Source of the DNA: Antedon mediterranea
Taxonomy: Eukaryota > Echinodermata > Crinoidea > Comatulida > Antedonidae
Direction of reading: 5' to 3'
Length of the DNA stretch: 64,000 nucleotides
Assembly: GCF_964355755.1 (NCBI RefSeq)
Contig: NC_092673.1
Location: 12,345,001-12,409,000 of the forward strand
The notes below the pieces were generated by a model that was not told the DNA's origin, searched no databases, and saw nothing but the letters and a program-made list of their open reading frames with translations. The position numbers were made by a program, and so were the translations under genes. Positions within the stretch are counted from its first letter, which is position 1. Each line of letters starts with the position of its first letter. Shown piece after piece: positions 22,778 to 33,657 of this stretch.

Positions 22778-23199
22778 TAATGTTGCTTATGAAAACCTTT
22801 TGTGCACATGTTTGTTGTTGAATTTTTAGCGTTGGTGTTAATCAATAATTGGGGTTACTGTTATTACTGGCATACTGCATTAAGTTTTTTATACTATTAT
22901 TGATCATTATTTTGAGTAATTTTACCATCGATGAATTGTTTTTTTTTTATCTACTAACATTTTAGATATTTGCAATATATTTTTTAAAATACAGTACTAT
23001 ATTTGTTTTAATTACAACTTTCTTCATACACCTTTAATGTAATAAGATAAACTATAAATGGTGGTTTTTATATACCGTATACATTAATTATATTAGGCAT
23101 ATTGTAGATTACCCATACGTCATATAAAAATAGGTCTAACTAAATCGAAATATCCAAATAGCAGTAGCATGAAATAAGCCTTAACAATTTATTTTATAT

Positions 23200-25110
23200 T
23201 TTTACATTTGATCGCAATTTTACCTCAACATTATGTTGGTCTTAAGTGCAATTTGTTTTTATTAGGTGATCATTTAGAATAAAATGATCACCTATTGTTA
23301 TTGTATGAAATCTTTATTCTTCTTATTCTTATTATTTATTTCTCTCTGTACAGATTTTGTGTAACAAATATCTCAAAAAGTTTAATGTTAATGATTACCA
23401 AAATTTCACAATGTCTTTCAAATACGTTAACTTAGTCCTAATAAGCTTTTCAGCGTGATCACTCATTCGTGACGTCACGTATACGCCATTTTGTGAAATC
23501 ACATTATCAATCATATCTCCATAATTCATTATCACATATTATTGAAAATCACTACACGTAAACTTGAGGTCAAGATAAAAAATATAAGCAAATAAAAACT
23601 CGGGCGTTTCAAGGTCATGCGCGTGAAATCGCGCGTTGAAATTTTAAAAAGCTCAAAATTTAGTTTTTATCAATTTAGAGCATGAAATAGGCCATTTGCG
23701 TGTTTCAAAAAATTACTGCGCAAAAACACATTTTTGCGCACGCAATTTTTAAAAAGGGTAAAAAATAAAATTTGATGTATACATCATATTCTACTCACAA
23801 TCCTTAGTACATTCTCCGACTTTGAGTCCATTCCGACTTAAAATAACGCTATACGAGCACGTTAAAAATGACAAAATGCGCACATTAAATGTACAAAAGT
23901 GCTAAAAATGGTAAAAAAATAAGGCCTTTTTAAAATGAATATAACTCTTCAGAATGGCAGGTGACCCCCAATTGTTTTAACTTATTATGGAAGCCAATAA
24001 GTTGTAGATATAAATATATATACATATTAGACGTACAAAATGGTATGACGTCATCAAATGGCCACTTGAATTTAAAAATTAGTAATTATTATCTTTTTGT
24101 GTGGGTTATCACATTCAATAGAGCGCATCTCCGTTATTTGAGATTAATTTTTGCACACATTTTAGTATGTGCTTGCTCAATTAATTATCTTTCTCATAAG
24201 TTGTCAACATTTTTATTTTGATGACGTCATTACGCGTAAAAACTTGAATAACTTAGGTCGTGTAATTTCAGCTACACCATACATTTGAATATCTTATAGC
24301 TCCTCAGAATTAAAGGTGACCTTGAAGATTATAATTTATTATGAAAGCTGATGAAATGTAGATATGAATTCATATAAAAATTAAGCCTATCGGATGTTGT
24401 GATGTTATCATATGGCCAGTTGAAGTTAAAAAGTAGTTTTTAAATTTCTTTAGTCGAAGTTATACAAATTTCAAAGAGCGCGCATTGCGCTTCTACGTGT
24501 CAAATTCTCTTCCAATCCTTATATTTATTTGCTCAATTCATTATCTTTCGAAATTGTCATCTTCGAGTTTATTTTGATAATTCCATCATACCAAAAAATT
24601 TGAACTTGATGTGTGTCCCATAATTTCACCTATGCTACACTGTATATAGATATACAGTATATACTGTACATTGTATATGGCATATAATAGGCATAACTCA
24701 GCAATATAAGCGTATAATAGGATGGCATACATCAACATTTTCCTATCGTATGTTAACGTACGTACATGTTTAAAAAAAATTAATTTCATTAAAATGATAA
24801 AAATGATCACCTATAATTCGTCAAAGTGACGAATTAAATTCTAGTTTTGTTTTGTATCTTATCGATATAATTACACTGACTCTGGTCAATAAACATACTT
24901 TATCGAATATAATTGTCATTTCCGTCACATGATTCTTGAAATATATATTATATTTTAACATTTGATCGCAATTTTACCTCAACAATTATGTTGGTCTGAC
25001 GTGCAATTTGTTTTTATTTTGTTTTGTATATCTTATCGATATAATTAAGGTACTTACTATTAAATATATTGTCATTTCCGTCACATGATTTTTTGAATTT
25101 TGTCATTTCC
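23200..25110. repeat. Tandem duplication, one copy interrupted by the element at 23264
   Basis: TTTGATCGCAATTTTACCTC occurs at 23209 and 24961. The first copy continues only to 23263, then resumes after the insertion at 24845 (TTTTGTTTTGTAT-CTTATCGAT). The second copy (24955-25110) is continuous across the same site. It therefore gives the pre-insertion sequence. Confidence 0.85.
23264..24844 (+). mobile_element. Non-autonomous Helentron (HINE-like) element, 1581 bp
   Basis: The 5' end is a palindrome, AGGTGATCATTT-agaat-AAAATGATCACCT (23264-23293). Its first 12 bases recur inverted at 24801-24812, about 30 bp short of the 3' end: an asymmetric terminal inverted repeat. The 3' end is a hairpin, TAATTCGTCA-aag-TGACGAATTA (24814-24836), followed by AATT and CTAG. 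The empty site in the adjacent duplicate shows insertion into a T run (T^T). Palindromic 5' end, asymmetric TIR, 3' hairpin, CTAG end and TT target are the published traits of Helentrons and their HINEs. The interior is noncoding and rich in GCGC-type motifs (23600-23760). Confidence 0.8.
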
Positions 25111-25615
25111 ATCACGGCAAGTCATCTCCGTCACAATGATATTTTATCCGTTTAAATCCTAAAATATTTCAGTAATGAACGCAACTATGTGGTAAAATTG
25201 AATTATGAACAGTCTTCTTTTGATACTCCGTTATTTAATAATTTTGGATTTAAAGAATTGTGTTAAATTGAAATGACAGTTATAATATTTTATGAAAATT
25301 ACGACTTTATGGAATAGTAAATGGTTTTGAACGTATAACTTTATATTAATATGTTCAAACAAATTTTTTTTTTCATTAATCGGAAAAAGGAAACTATAGT
25401 ATTACAGAATTGATAATGTAAATTATTTGATAATTCCAAAACGGTTATATTTTCCATCTTTGTTTATTCACAAAATGTGACGGAAATGACAGAATACATT
25501 GAAATGTATTTAAAATACAAATAAAATAAAAAATAAATAATAAAGATTGCGCCAAACATATGGATGGCATGTAAAACATGTTTAATTATGTAAATAAACA
25601 TTTGAATTTAAAAAA
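25111..25615. other. Noncoding, with a repeated GTCATTTCC-TCAC motif
   Basis: GTCATTTCCGTCAC or a near form occurs near 24913, 25071, 25099 and 25122, with a reverse-related form (GTGACGGAAATGAC) at 25477. No gene is supported. Confidence 0.45.
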
Positions 25616-26214
25616 ATGCAAGTTTTAAAATCGATTTTGTGTAAACCTGAAATTAGACACTTACTGAAGAATGACCCTGGTACATATGAGTTTTCTGTTG
25701 TCCCAAGAGCTTTATTCGCAGCAGATGGTTCACTGTTTCCTACAATGTCAAAGAGTGACTTGATGACGATTCTCGAAAAGTTACCAAAAACTATAGAAGT
25801 CACTCACAAAATAAATTACTCAACAGAAGAAAACGTTGTCAGGAACTGTAAACGAGTATGTATTGTCGATGCTATGGCTGATCTGCAATCACTAAGTAAA
25901 CCAGATAATACTGAATCTTCTTGGATCTATCAGAACATTTCATTGAACGACACTGGCAGAAGTATGGTAATTATGATGAGGTGCATTTGGTATTTGACCG
26001 ATATGATACAGGAGAATCACTCAAAGCTTCAACCCGTACGAGACGGCTAGGCGGCAATAAAGCTGTAGCTTACCACATTACAGATTCAACTTCAATTGGT
26101 ACGACCAGTATGCAACGTCTACTTGCTCATGTATCAACGAAAGATGAACTGACGACGTATTTAGCTGAAAAAATATTAGACCATGCAGAGAAAAATAAAA
26201 AGCATCTTGTATGA
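25616..26214 (+). pseudogene. Fragment of a large repetitive metazoan protein family (function unknown)
   Basis: The frame opens in a region containing EFSVVPRALFAADGSLFP and continues to CIVDAMADLQSLSKPDN. It shifts by one base near 25960, then reads LVFDRYDTGESLKASTR, AYHITDSTSIGTTSMQRLL and ELTTYLAEKILDHAE before stopping. These motifs belong to a long uncharacterised protein found in many copies in cnidarian, mollusc and other genomes. Its usual continuation, with an EADT motif resembling PIN/XPG-type nucleases, is absent here. The relationship to a nuclease is inference. The fragment ends 136 bp before the SAMD3-like pseudogene. Confidence 0.65.
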
Positions 26215-26349
26215 AAGCAGTTCGCTCCACGAGAGTGAAAAAAGAGTGACCGCGTGAACCAATTAGAGACGCGTATGCAATTTTGGCGCAATTTTTGTGC
26301 TTGACGCGGAAAAAAAATTTTTTCACCACCATCGCGTGACATCTTCATC

Positions 26350-29300
26350 ATGGAGGAGTTTCTTCAGAAATTTAGCATTAAAGATGAGACAATTAAACTG
26401 ATTGAATAAGGTAAGAATATTGAATAAGATGATTATTTACAATAATGATAATATAGAGAGGCGAGGAAGAAACATCAGTAACAAATTTACTGTATACTTT
26501 GAAATAATCCTAGCCTGAAGGCAGGGCGCGGTCGGCCGGTTGCATCCTGTTACCCTTTACTCGCACGGTACTCGCACGGAGACCGGTCCGGCTGCAGGAG
26601 GAGGAATAAACGCAAAAAGCATGACAACTTAAGGCCGCACTAGAGCTAGCTAGACATTGTCAAAATGCCTACTACTTATAATAGGCATAGGCCTAGTCTA
26701 TTCTCCTTATGATGATATTAATTATTTAATAATATTTATTTAATATTAATTAATAATTAATATTTGTTTTAGGGGCTAAATAAATGAATTGGTCACATTT
26801 TTTTATTGGCCTACTAGCCTAAGATAATGAAATTGACATGCAGCAAACCATGACCGAAGCAGATTTTTTACAAATAGGTGATATTTGGTGAGAGGCGTCG
26901 GTTGTCAATTGCTGTTAGGTCACTAAAACCACCAAGCTCAGGTGCATCGTCATCACCCTCCAGATCAACGTCATCTGATCTGGACATACCGACACTTTAA
27001 TCAACACCATCACCCACACCTACACTTTCTCCATCCACATCACGGCCATCATTGCCATGTTCGAGTACACTTTTATTGACACGTACATCAGTAAGTAAGT
27101 TTGCTGTAAATCTTTGTAAAAACTATTGTCCAATTTCCTTTTTACTTATGGTGCAAATAAAGAGGTATAATCATATTTAATCTATTTTTTTAAACTCCAG
27201 GATTACAATATTAAGCACATATTGGAAAACCATGTCAAAGGTGATGCGATCCTTGATGAATTAAACCAAAACAAAATGCCATCTGTGCAAAACCGAAGAA
27301 ACTTGATCCAGATAACGGTGGCTGATCTTGTAGAAAGGGGTGGGAGAGGACTGTAAGTAGGTTACTGTTTATACAGTTGTATGGGATGTTGGTTATATAG
27401 AAATTGATAAAATTTGGTCAGTAACCGTCAAATCAATGTATTTCTATATATATCCATAGGTACCCTACAAAAGATCAGAAGCTAGCTTTGGCTAAATCGA
27501 TCGTTGAACAATTTCCGTCAACGACACAATGCCAGGAGCAGAAGGCCATGTAAGTAAGGGTATGTTTGCATAAAAAAAGGTTCATAATGGGTCAAAAGAT
27601 TATGTAAACAAAAATTATTATGTATATAAAAAACCGTCCACACCAAAGTCAAATCGGGAACGATATTTGGGTAATTTCTATTTTTTTTAACTTCTACCTC
27701 TGTAATCACATTTTTTATGCAGGAACATTTCTACAACGAAGGTTCGGGTTTTATCGAATACCGACTTAAAACCCTTCGAGTTCCAATGGCTGCAAAAAGC
27801 ACATGAAAAGACCAAGCAGAAGCTCACAGCGCCTGCAGCTACTATGGATGATACACTGAATGTGAATGATTTTGAACCTACAGCTGAGCTTCTACAAAAG
27901 GTAATACATTATTTTAAAGCTACAATTAATAAAACTTAACTCCTTTGTTGCCCATAGAACTTTACCATCCAGTTTCAGAAAGATCAACTTGGTATAAATA
28001 CCTTGAAAGCAGTTCTTATTTCCTTTTTGTCAAATACCGTATTAAATTGTTTTAATTTTGTTTTCTTAAATATAAATATTTTTTATATATTATAACTTTA
28101 TTTTACATAACTTTATTTAAGATTGAATGGATGAAGTATCACCCACCTAACCGTGAAAATACTGCGCAGATAAGGACATATTTTAAGGAGACAGCCACCA
28201 TGAGGTCAACGATCATTAAAACAAAAATTCCTACAATAACAAAAGTGCTTGAAATGTTTCCACGAATGAAGGACATGCCATCATTGGTAAGATATTTACA
28301 ATGACAATTTAAGTGTATGTATACTGGACCTATGGTTTAGTCCTTATCCGAGAAGACTTTTTAAGAACAATGAAGTGCTGAGCATTGCCAATGTTATGGC
28401 TGTGGTTTGTGGTGCCCCTGCCTTACTGCTTGGCCCCTATACACCGCTCGATATTTGATATGTAACTTAGCACAATGAAATTATTCACATATTTATCACT
28501 TGTCTTTACCATTGTTTTTCCACAGATAAATCTTGATTTTAAGATCACATATGGAGATGACATTTCAGATGGATTTTTATCTAGATGGAACGTTTTCTTT
28601 TAGAACCTATCTTGAAATACGCAAAGAATCAAATCAATGCAAATGTGGTTGGCATTCTTAAAAGTTTTGACGATGGTGGAGATCGTAAGTATGCCGGCGT
28701 GCACAGCCTAGGCGTAGTACACAGTATTACATGTTAAAAAGACAATTCTTTATCTAAATATTTACAATACCTATTCACAAGTCAAATGGCTTAAATTGAA
28801 AAGTTAGGTATATAAACTAAAAACATGATATCGTGTATGTTTATTTACAGGTGACCTATGTGCCCTAAAGGTTTTAGCCCTGATGCTGCCATCTTCAAAT
28901 GCACATTGTACAAAGAAAGGCAAAGGAAAATCAAAAGGAGCCAGTAGGGAGGAGTCACTTGACAACCAGTAAGTAACAAAATAATTCACAAGCAGTAACA
29001 ATAATTGAGTCATCTTTTGTGCCTAAATAAATTTGCTGTTAACAAGTTTTGTTTCATTCACACATACAGTACATTTTTCAAATGTCCTATTATTAATGCC
29101 CTATTATGTTTCATCAATTGCGTAGTTTCATGCTGGTTTATCAATTATTGACAGTACACAAAAATAAATGTACTTTTTATTCTCTTATTTAGATTAAACA
29201 AATAAGAACAACGATATTTCTTCTTATTTTTAGATTGGCACCAGTGTAGACACGTTTGCCAAAAACAAGAGTGACAAGTTCACCCAACCATTTTTGTTAG

Positions 29301-29529
29301 CCCTTGGTCCTTCCACAAATCCGGAACAATATTTTCTTGTCTGTGACCATTGTGCTATTGAAGCTGGTTCGGCATTTAGTTTTTAAGTCATTTTATACTT
29401 TTAATGTTTCTTTTCCTGGCTGCCTTTACTCTTTTTATACTTATTTATTTTGCCACTACTTCGTATAAGTGCAGCAAAACTTTTACACCGCAAGTGCGAG
29501 CATTCAATGCAATTTTAAATACAAATTAA
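26350..29529 (+). pseudogene. SAMD3-like gene, nine exons, disabled
   Basis: Exons at about 26350-26410, 26824-27090, 27201-27352, 27460-27549, 27723-27900, 28122-28286, 28526-28684, 28851-28978 and 29234-29529 have AG/GT borders. They encode a SAM domain (MEEFLQKFSIKD...DFLQIG...ERRRLSIAV), a Ser/Thr/Pro linker and ILENHVKGDAILDELNQN. YPTKDQKLALAKSIVEQFP, HFYNEGSGFIEYRLKTLR and WMKYHPPNRENTAQIRTYF follow, then LEPILKYAKNQINANVVGIL and a C-terminus (FTQPFLLALGPSTNPEQYF) typical of SAMD3-like proteins. Damage: TAA near 26407, a shift near 26885, TAA near 26998, shifts near 27505, 27780 and 28600, and an in-frame break in the last exon. Exon 3 is exactly as long (152 bp) as its counterpart at 18699. 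It is probably a decaying paralogue. Confidence 0.75.
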
Positions 29530-29541
29530 ATGTAATCTTAA

Positions 29542-29843
29542 AGTTGCATTCTCTGCAATTGTTGTTGTTTTGTAAAAATAATGCATATATATAACTTTAA
29601 AAACATTAAACCAAGTCATTTCTTGTCTTAAATGTACTTTCTAAGGTTAATTGTGATAACAAGAGATGCATTCTGGGATTTATAGCGGGCCGCTTAAATT
29701 CTTAAAATCGACATATTTTTCACATTTTTGACAGTTTAAAGACGAAAAGGGTTATCGAAATAGGATCATATATTATTTATTTTTACATAAAATGTATAGT
29801 CTGTGACCTTAAATTAGGTCGAAAAAACGTACAGAATGCAACT
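29542..29843. mobile_element. TTAA-target MITE, 302 bp
   Basis: AGTTGCATTCTCTGC at the left is mirrored by GTACAGAATGCAACT at the right (13 of 15 match as a TIR). TTAA flanks both sides (29538-29541, 29844-29847). The interior (GGGATTTATAGCGGGCCGCT) is shared with the larger copy at 58526. A TTAA target is the mark of piggyBac- or Kolobok-mobilised elements. Confidence 0.8.
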
Positions 29844-29847
29844 TTAA

Positions 29848-30340
29848 ATATTACAGCCATTTAACGCAAAAGTAAAATACGTACGTAATCCATTTTTAAA
29901 TTTTGTTTTACTATTGCTTGTTTGGTGTTGTGTATAAAGTCAAAGATTGCCTTACATTCATTCAAAATTTGTATTAATCTTTGTATGCTTTAATTAAAAA
30001 ATTGTCTTTCTTAATATACTTTTCTCTTGATTTTGGTTAATTTTTAAGCACTTAGTTGTCCAACATATTGTGCTATATTACATTGAACTTTATTATTAAT
30101 TAATAAATGCTACTATTTTAGTGAAATTAAAGTTTTTTCTATTTCATTTATCCTGTGTGCGTAATTAGTCATCTACAGCAGTAGTAGTAACAATTTTGCA
30201 CTATGAGAAAAAATTCATATTTGATTTTATAATCCATCTTTGGTCGTGTTATTGTTAGAGATATTTTATACATTGAACCAGCAGATTTAAAGTACTTTTT
30301 AAGATTTCACTACAGAGTACTGCATTTCAAAGAAGTGAAA
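29848..30340. other. Noncoding, nothing recognised
   Basis: A+T-rich sequence after the MITE with no credible frame. Confidence 0.4.
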
Positions 30341-30346
30341 ATACTA

Positions 30347-30485
30347 TAAAAGAGTGAGCTCTCACTCTTTTTAAAGAGTGACTATCACTCTTTATCAAAA
30401 GAGATATTATTTCACTCTTTTTCCACTCTTTCAAAGAGTGAATAGTTCCACTCTTTTCAAAGAGTGGATTTTCACTCTTTTACAT
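30347..30485. repeat. Cluster of inverted AAAGAGTGA motifs
   Basis: AAAGAGTGA and its complement TCACTCTTT appear about ten times in ~140 bp, arranged as successive palindromes (for example AAAAGAGTGAGCTCTCACTC at the left edge). Each pair could form a short hairpin. Confidence 0.85.
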
Positions 30486-30624
30486 TAAGAGAGTATTGAA
30501 GAGGAAGATACTGATGATGAACTGCTGTATTAAACTTATACTTAAACAATTTAGTCCATAAAGTAATTGATTTACACTTTTGAAGCAAAAATAACTCAAA
30601 AAGACAATTAACAACACAACTACT

Positions 30625-31165
30625 AGAAATGTGTATGCTCTAAATAGTTTGATATCAAGATCAAGTATGGAGATGAATAAATCCAGATATCTAGGGTCAA
30701 AGGTCAGTAATTGTATTTTCGGTCATTATTTTTGGAAGGTTTTCATTAGAGCAAATAGAAAGTTGTATGTTATGAACATTTTAAAACCAAAATGAAGTAT
30801 CTATGTCTTACCCGTTATGGAGATATGAAACTTCCATTAAAATAGGGTAAAAGGTCATAAATAGAAATTTTTTGGGTAAAGGTTCCATTAGAGCTGATAT
30901 AAAGTTTTATATTACGAACAATTTGAGGCTACAATCAAGTCGCTACGACAACCAGATGGAGATACACAACTTCCGGTCAGTTAGGGCTAAAGGTCAGAAA
31001 AGCCATTTCCGGTCATTTTGCAGGTAAATGTTCCATTAGAACTTATATAAAGTTTTGTATTACGAACAATTTTAGACCAAAAGCAATCTACAATTTGTGG
31101 TTACCAAGATATGAACACTTGCAGTTTCAATGGTGGCCATTTTGAAATTCAAGATGGCGGGCCTC
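30625..31165. repeat. Diverged tandem repeat, ~125-bp unit
   Basis: Three to four units share GGAGAT-TGAA, AGGGTCAAAGGTCA, GTTCCATTAGAGC-ATA-AAAGTT and ATTACGAACAATTT. The array ends in GGTGGCCATTTTGAAATTCA (31131), a motif shared with the termini of the element at 33658-37236. Confidence 0.7.
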
Positions 31166-31429
31166 TGCCACCCTTCCAGCTTTGTCAACATGTATTTTCT
31201 TGTTACTTGAGTTGTACTCAACATGTCTAGATAGGTGGTACCTTCTATTCATAAAAATCGCACGGGACTTTATTATTCAACATAGTCTCCCTGACTAGTA
31301 ATATAACATCATTAGTGTTGTATGTTACGAATATTTTCCATATTCTAAATTGAGCATGTTTGTTAGCATATGATAAAACATCATAAATTTACTGAATGTT
31401 GAATGAATGTCAATGTAGTAGTAGAGAAC

Positions 31430-32700
31430 ACTCAACATCTATTTCTCACCATCTAAGAATTCAGAAGCGTGAAATTGTAGGTCTCCTTCAAGAACATGGT
31501 ATTGACATAGGTATTAGTCTAAATGGTCTTTCAAATGAAGTAGGTATATCACATCAGATTTTCTAATACATCGTTTAAAAGGAATTCCTTTTTCAAATCC
31601 AACTGCAATTTGATTGAACCAGAAGAAGTAATTTTAGGCCGTAGAAATGTTAACAAAAATGGGCATGTTAGCATTGTTTGTGATAAAGGATATATTGTTC
31701 CACTTAGGAACCTCCAGCATGAATAACTTAATGTTTGATATTTGTGATGGCAATTATTTGAACATTCATTATTTAGTGAATAAAATAACATAAAATCACA
31801 CTTCATTCTATCTCATGCTTCCCAATATCCCACCACAAGATCGGTCCCGTCTGTCATCCATATACTTGCTTGCATTGGCTAAGTCGCAACATCTACGGAG
31901 ACACGGTGTTGACAGAATATTTTCCAACTTCATAAAAACAATCAATAAGCTGTCTTCAACTGGGATTGAATTTGACATTGGTGGTGAAAGGAAGAACATC
32001 AAAGGTGGTTTGGTTGCTGCTGTAGCAGATACTGTACTCCAGCTGCCAAACTAATTGGTGGATTTAACGAAGGAGTGGTTTACCTTAAAGTCATGTCGAA
32101 CATGTCATGCTTCACGAGATGAATTGCCTTATTTGCTATCATGTACACAGTGTCAACCCAGAACATTACAGGATCATTTGCATAAACGTGACTTATTCGA
32201 TCAACAGAAAAAGCACATGTAGAATGGAGGAAACGGTGGGGCATTACTCAAAAGAGTATTTTGTTGCAGATTTTGATGTATGCAAGTGCTTACTACATGA
32301 TCCCATGCATGTTTTTCTTGAAGGTGCATGACCGACTGAACTAGCACTGTTTGTATATTATTCTATTGAACTGAAGGTATTTTTTATATGCTTGAATGGT
32401 TGAACAACCAGTTGCAAACCTTTCCATATACCTATCTGGAAAAAAAAGACAAACCCGAACCAATTATGAAGAACCACTACTATAATGCTCTCAAGATAAA
32501 ATGTACTTCTGCATCTATGCTGACACTGTGTAGCATACTACCCTATATTCTTGTAAAGAAGGTTCCACATTATGACACAAAATTAACAAATTTGCTCCTA
32601 TGAGTTACCTGGATTTGATTGAACCAGAAGAAGTAATTTTAGGCCATAAAAATGTTAACAAAAATGGGCATAGAATCGTCCTACGAGGTTCATCGAGCGT
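31430..32700 (+). pseudogene. CACTA/EnSpm-like transposase, copy C, heavily decayed
   Basis: REIVGLLQEHGIDIGI near 31471 is followed by the stretch RSRLSSIYLLALAKSQHLRR (31842-31900), equivalent to the IHLLAVCYTAD block of copy B. Next come INKLSSTGIEFDIGGERK and VAAVADT (to 32035). After shifts, DFDVCKCLLHDPMHVFLEGA (32270-32331) is the counterpart of the DVMH motif. The string GATTGAACCAGAAGAAGTAA occurs at 31613 and again at 32619, so part of the element is duplicated. It is not functional. Confidence 0.65.
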
Positions 32701-32783
32701 AGGTTGAACAAATATTGGTTCGATAACTGCTAATCTCTTCCTTTAATTTGTGCTCAATTTGTATTAATTTATTTTATTTTGAG

Positions 32784-32892
32784 GGAGCTGAGGATAATTC
32801 GATTAGACTACTAGACATCCTGGAGAAGAAGGTTGCCGTTGTCAAAGGGAAAGGTACCAGATCCAAGACCATCATGACAATGTTGGAAGTAG
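32784..32892 (+). pseudogene. Possible orphan exon, 36 codons
   Basis: Between a TTTTGAG acceptor and a GTGATT donor lies an open stretch containing RLLDILEKKVAVVKGKGTRS. Its composition is protein-like and it has no internal stop. No neighbouring exon was found. It may be part of the decayed copy C locus or of another lost gene. Confidence 0.3.
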
Positions 32893-33134
32893 GTGATTAG
32901 TTAACACATTGATTTATGTATAGTTTGATTTTCATTTGAAGGTATATCTTTATAATTAAAATTCTTTCCTGTTGTCGATTCAACATTTTGAAGTAAAAAC
33001 TGTTTTCAGAAAATGTATGAAAATTGTACCTTTAAAATCAGAAAGTTATTTTATTTAGAGGCAACAGACAGATAAATATACTTTTATCAGAAACTTGTTC
33101 ATAGATACACTGTATAACTATGTGGAATATGGAA

Positions 33135-33225
33135 GCATGTAGCGCAACGGTAAGGATTTGGGCTTCCAATCAAGAGGTCGGGAGTTTGAAACCGAGTCAG
33201 TAGTGTGGGAACCCTTTTTCTAATT
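33135..33225 (+). mobile_element. tRNA-derived SINE
   Basis: TAGCGCAACGGTAAGGATTT (A box, 33140) and GGGAGTTTGAAACC (B box, 33180) lie at tRNA spacing, and a T run follows. The sequence does not close into a full cloverleaf acceptor stem, so it is read as a SINE head. Confidence 0.6.
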
Positions 33226-33289
33226 TCATTATCTATTATTTTAGAAAATGTTAACTGTATTTTGTTTTTTATTTGAGAAATAAATTATT

Positions 33290-33657
33290 ATTCAATTCAA
33301 TTCAATTCAATTCAATTCAATTCAATAATACATTTATTTAAGATGGTCACAATATATAACAAACAATATTACAATAAACAATCATAAACAATTAATATAA
33401 GACCATCTTAGGGATCAAAATTAGAAGTAGAACTTGTCTCACATTGACCCCTAAAATAATAATAATAATTCAAACAAAAATAAGAACGGTACCGTATAAA
33501 TATACAAATACAACGCATACAATTAAATAAATTATACAGTGCGCAACATATTTAGTAGGTTTGGTAACAAGATAAATAAAGGGTTTTTATATGCTTTCTA
33601 AATGAATTTACAGTATATAAATGATTGATGGCAGTTGAATCTAGATTATTCCAATAT
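33290..33657 (-). mobile_element. LINE segment 3: C-terminal RT end, 3' UTR and (TTGAA)n tail
   Basis: On the minus strand 33657-33545 reads LYWNNLDSTAINHLYTVNSF and then RKHIKTLYL before TAA, the usual end of a Jockey/CR1-type ORF2. A 3' UTR follows and the element ends in about seven TTGAA units (33290-33325). The piece continues the coding sequence cut at 37237 by the intervening insertion. Confidence 0.65.

Noticed and set aside
30347-30485. CRISPR-like array
   Set aside because: The motifs alternate orientation, have no constant-length spacers, and the sequence is eukaryotic.
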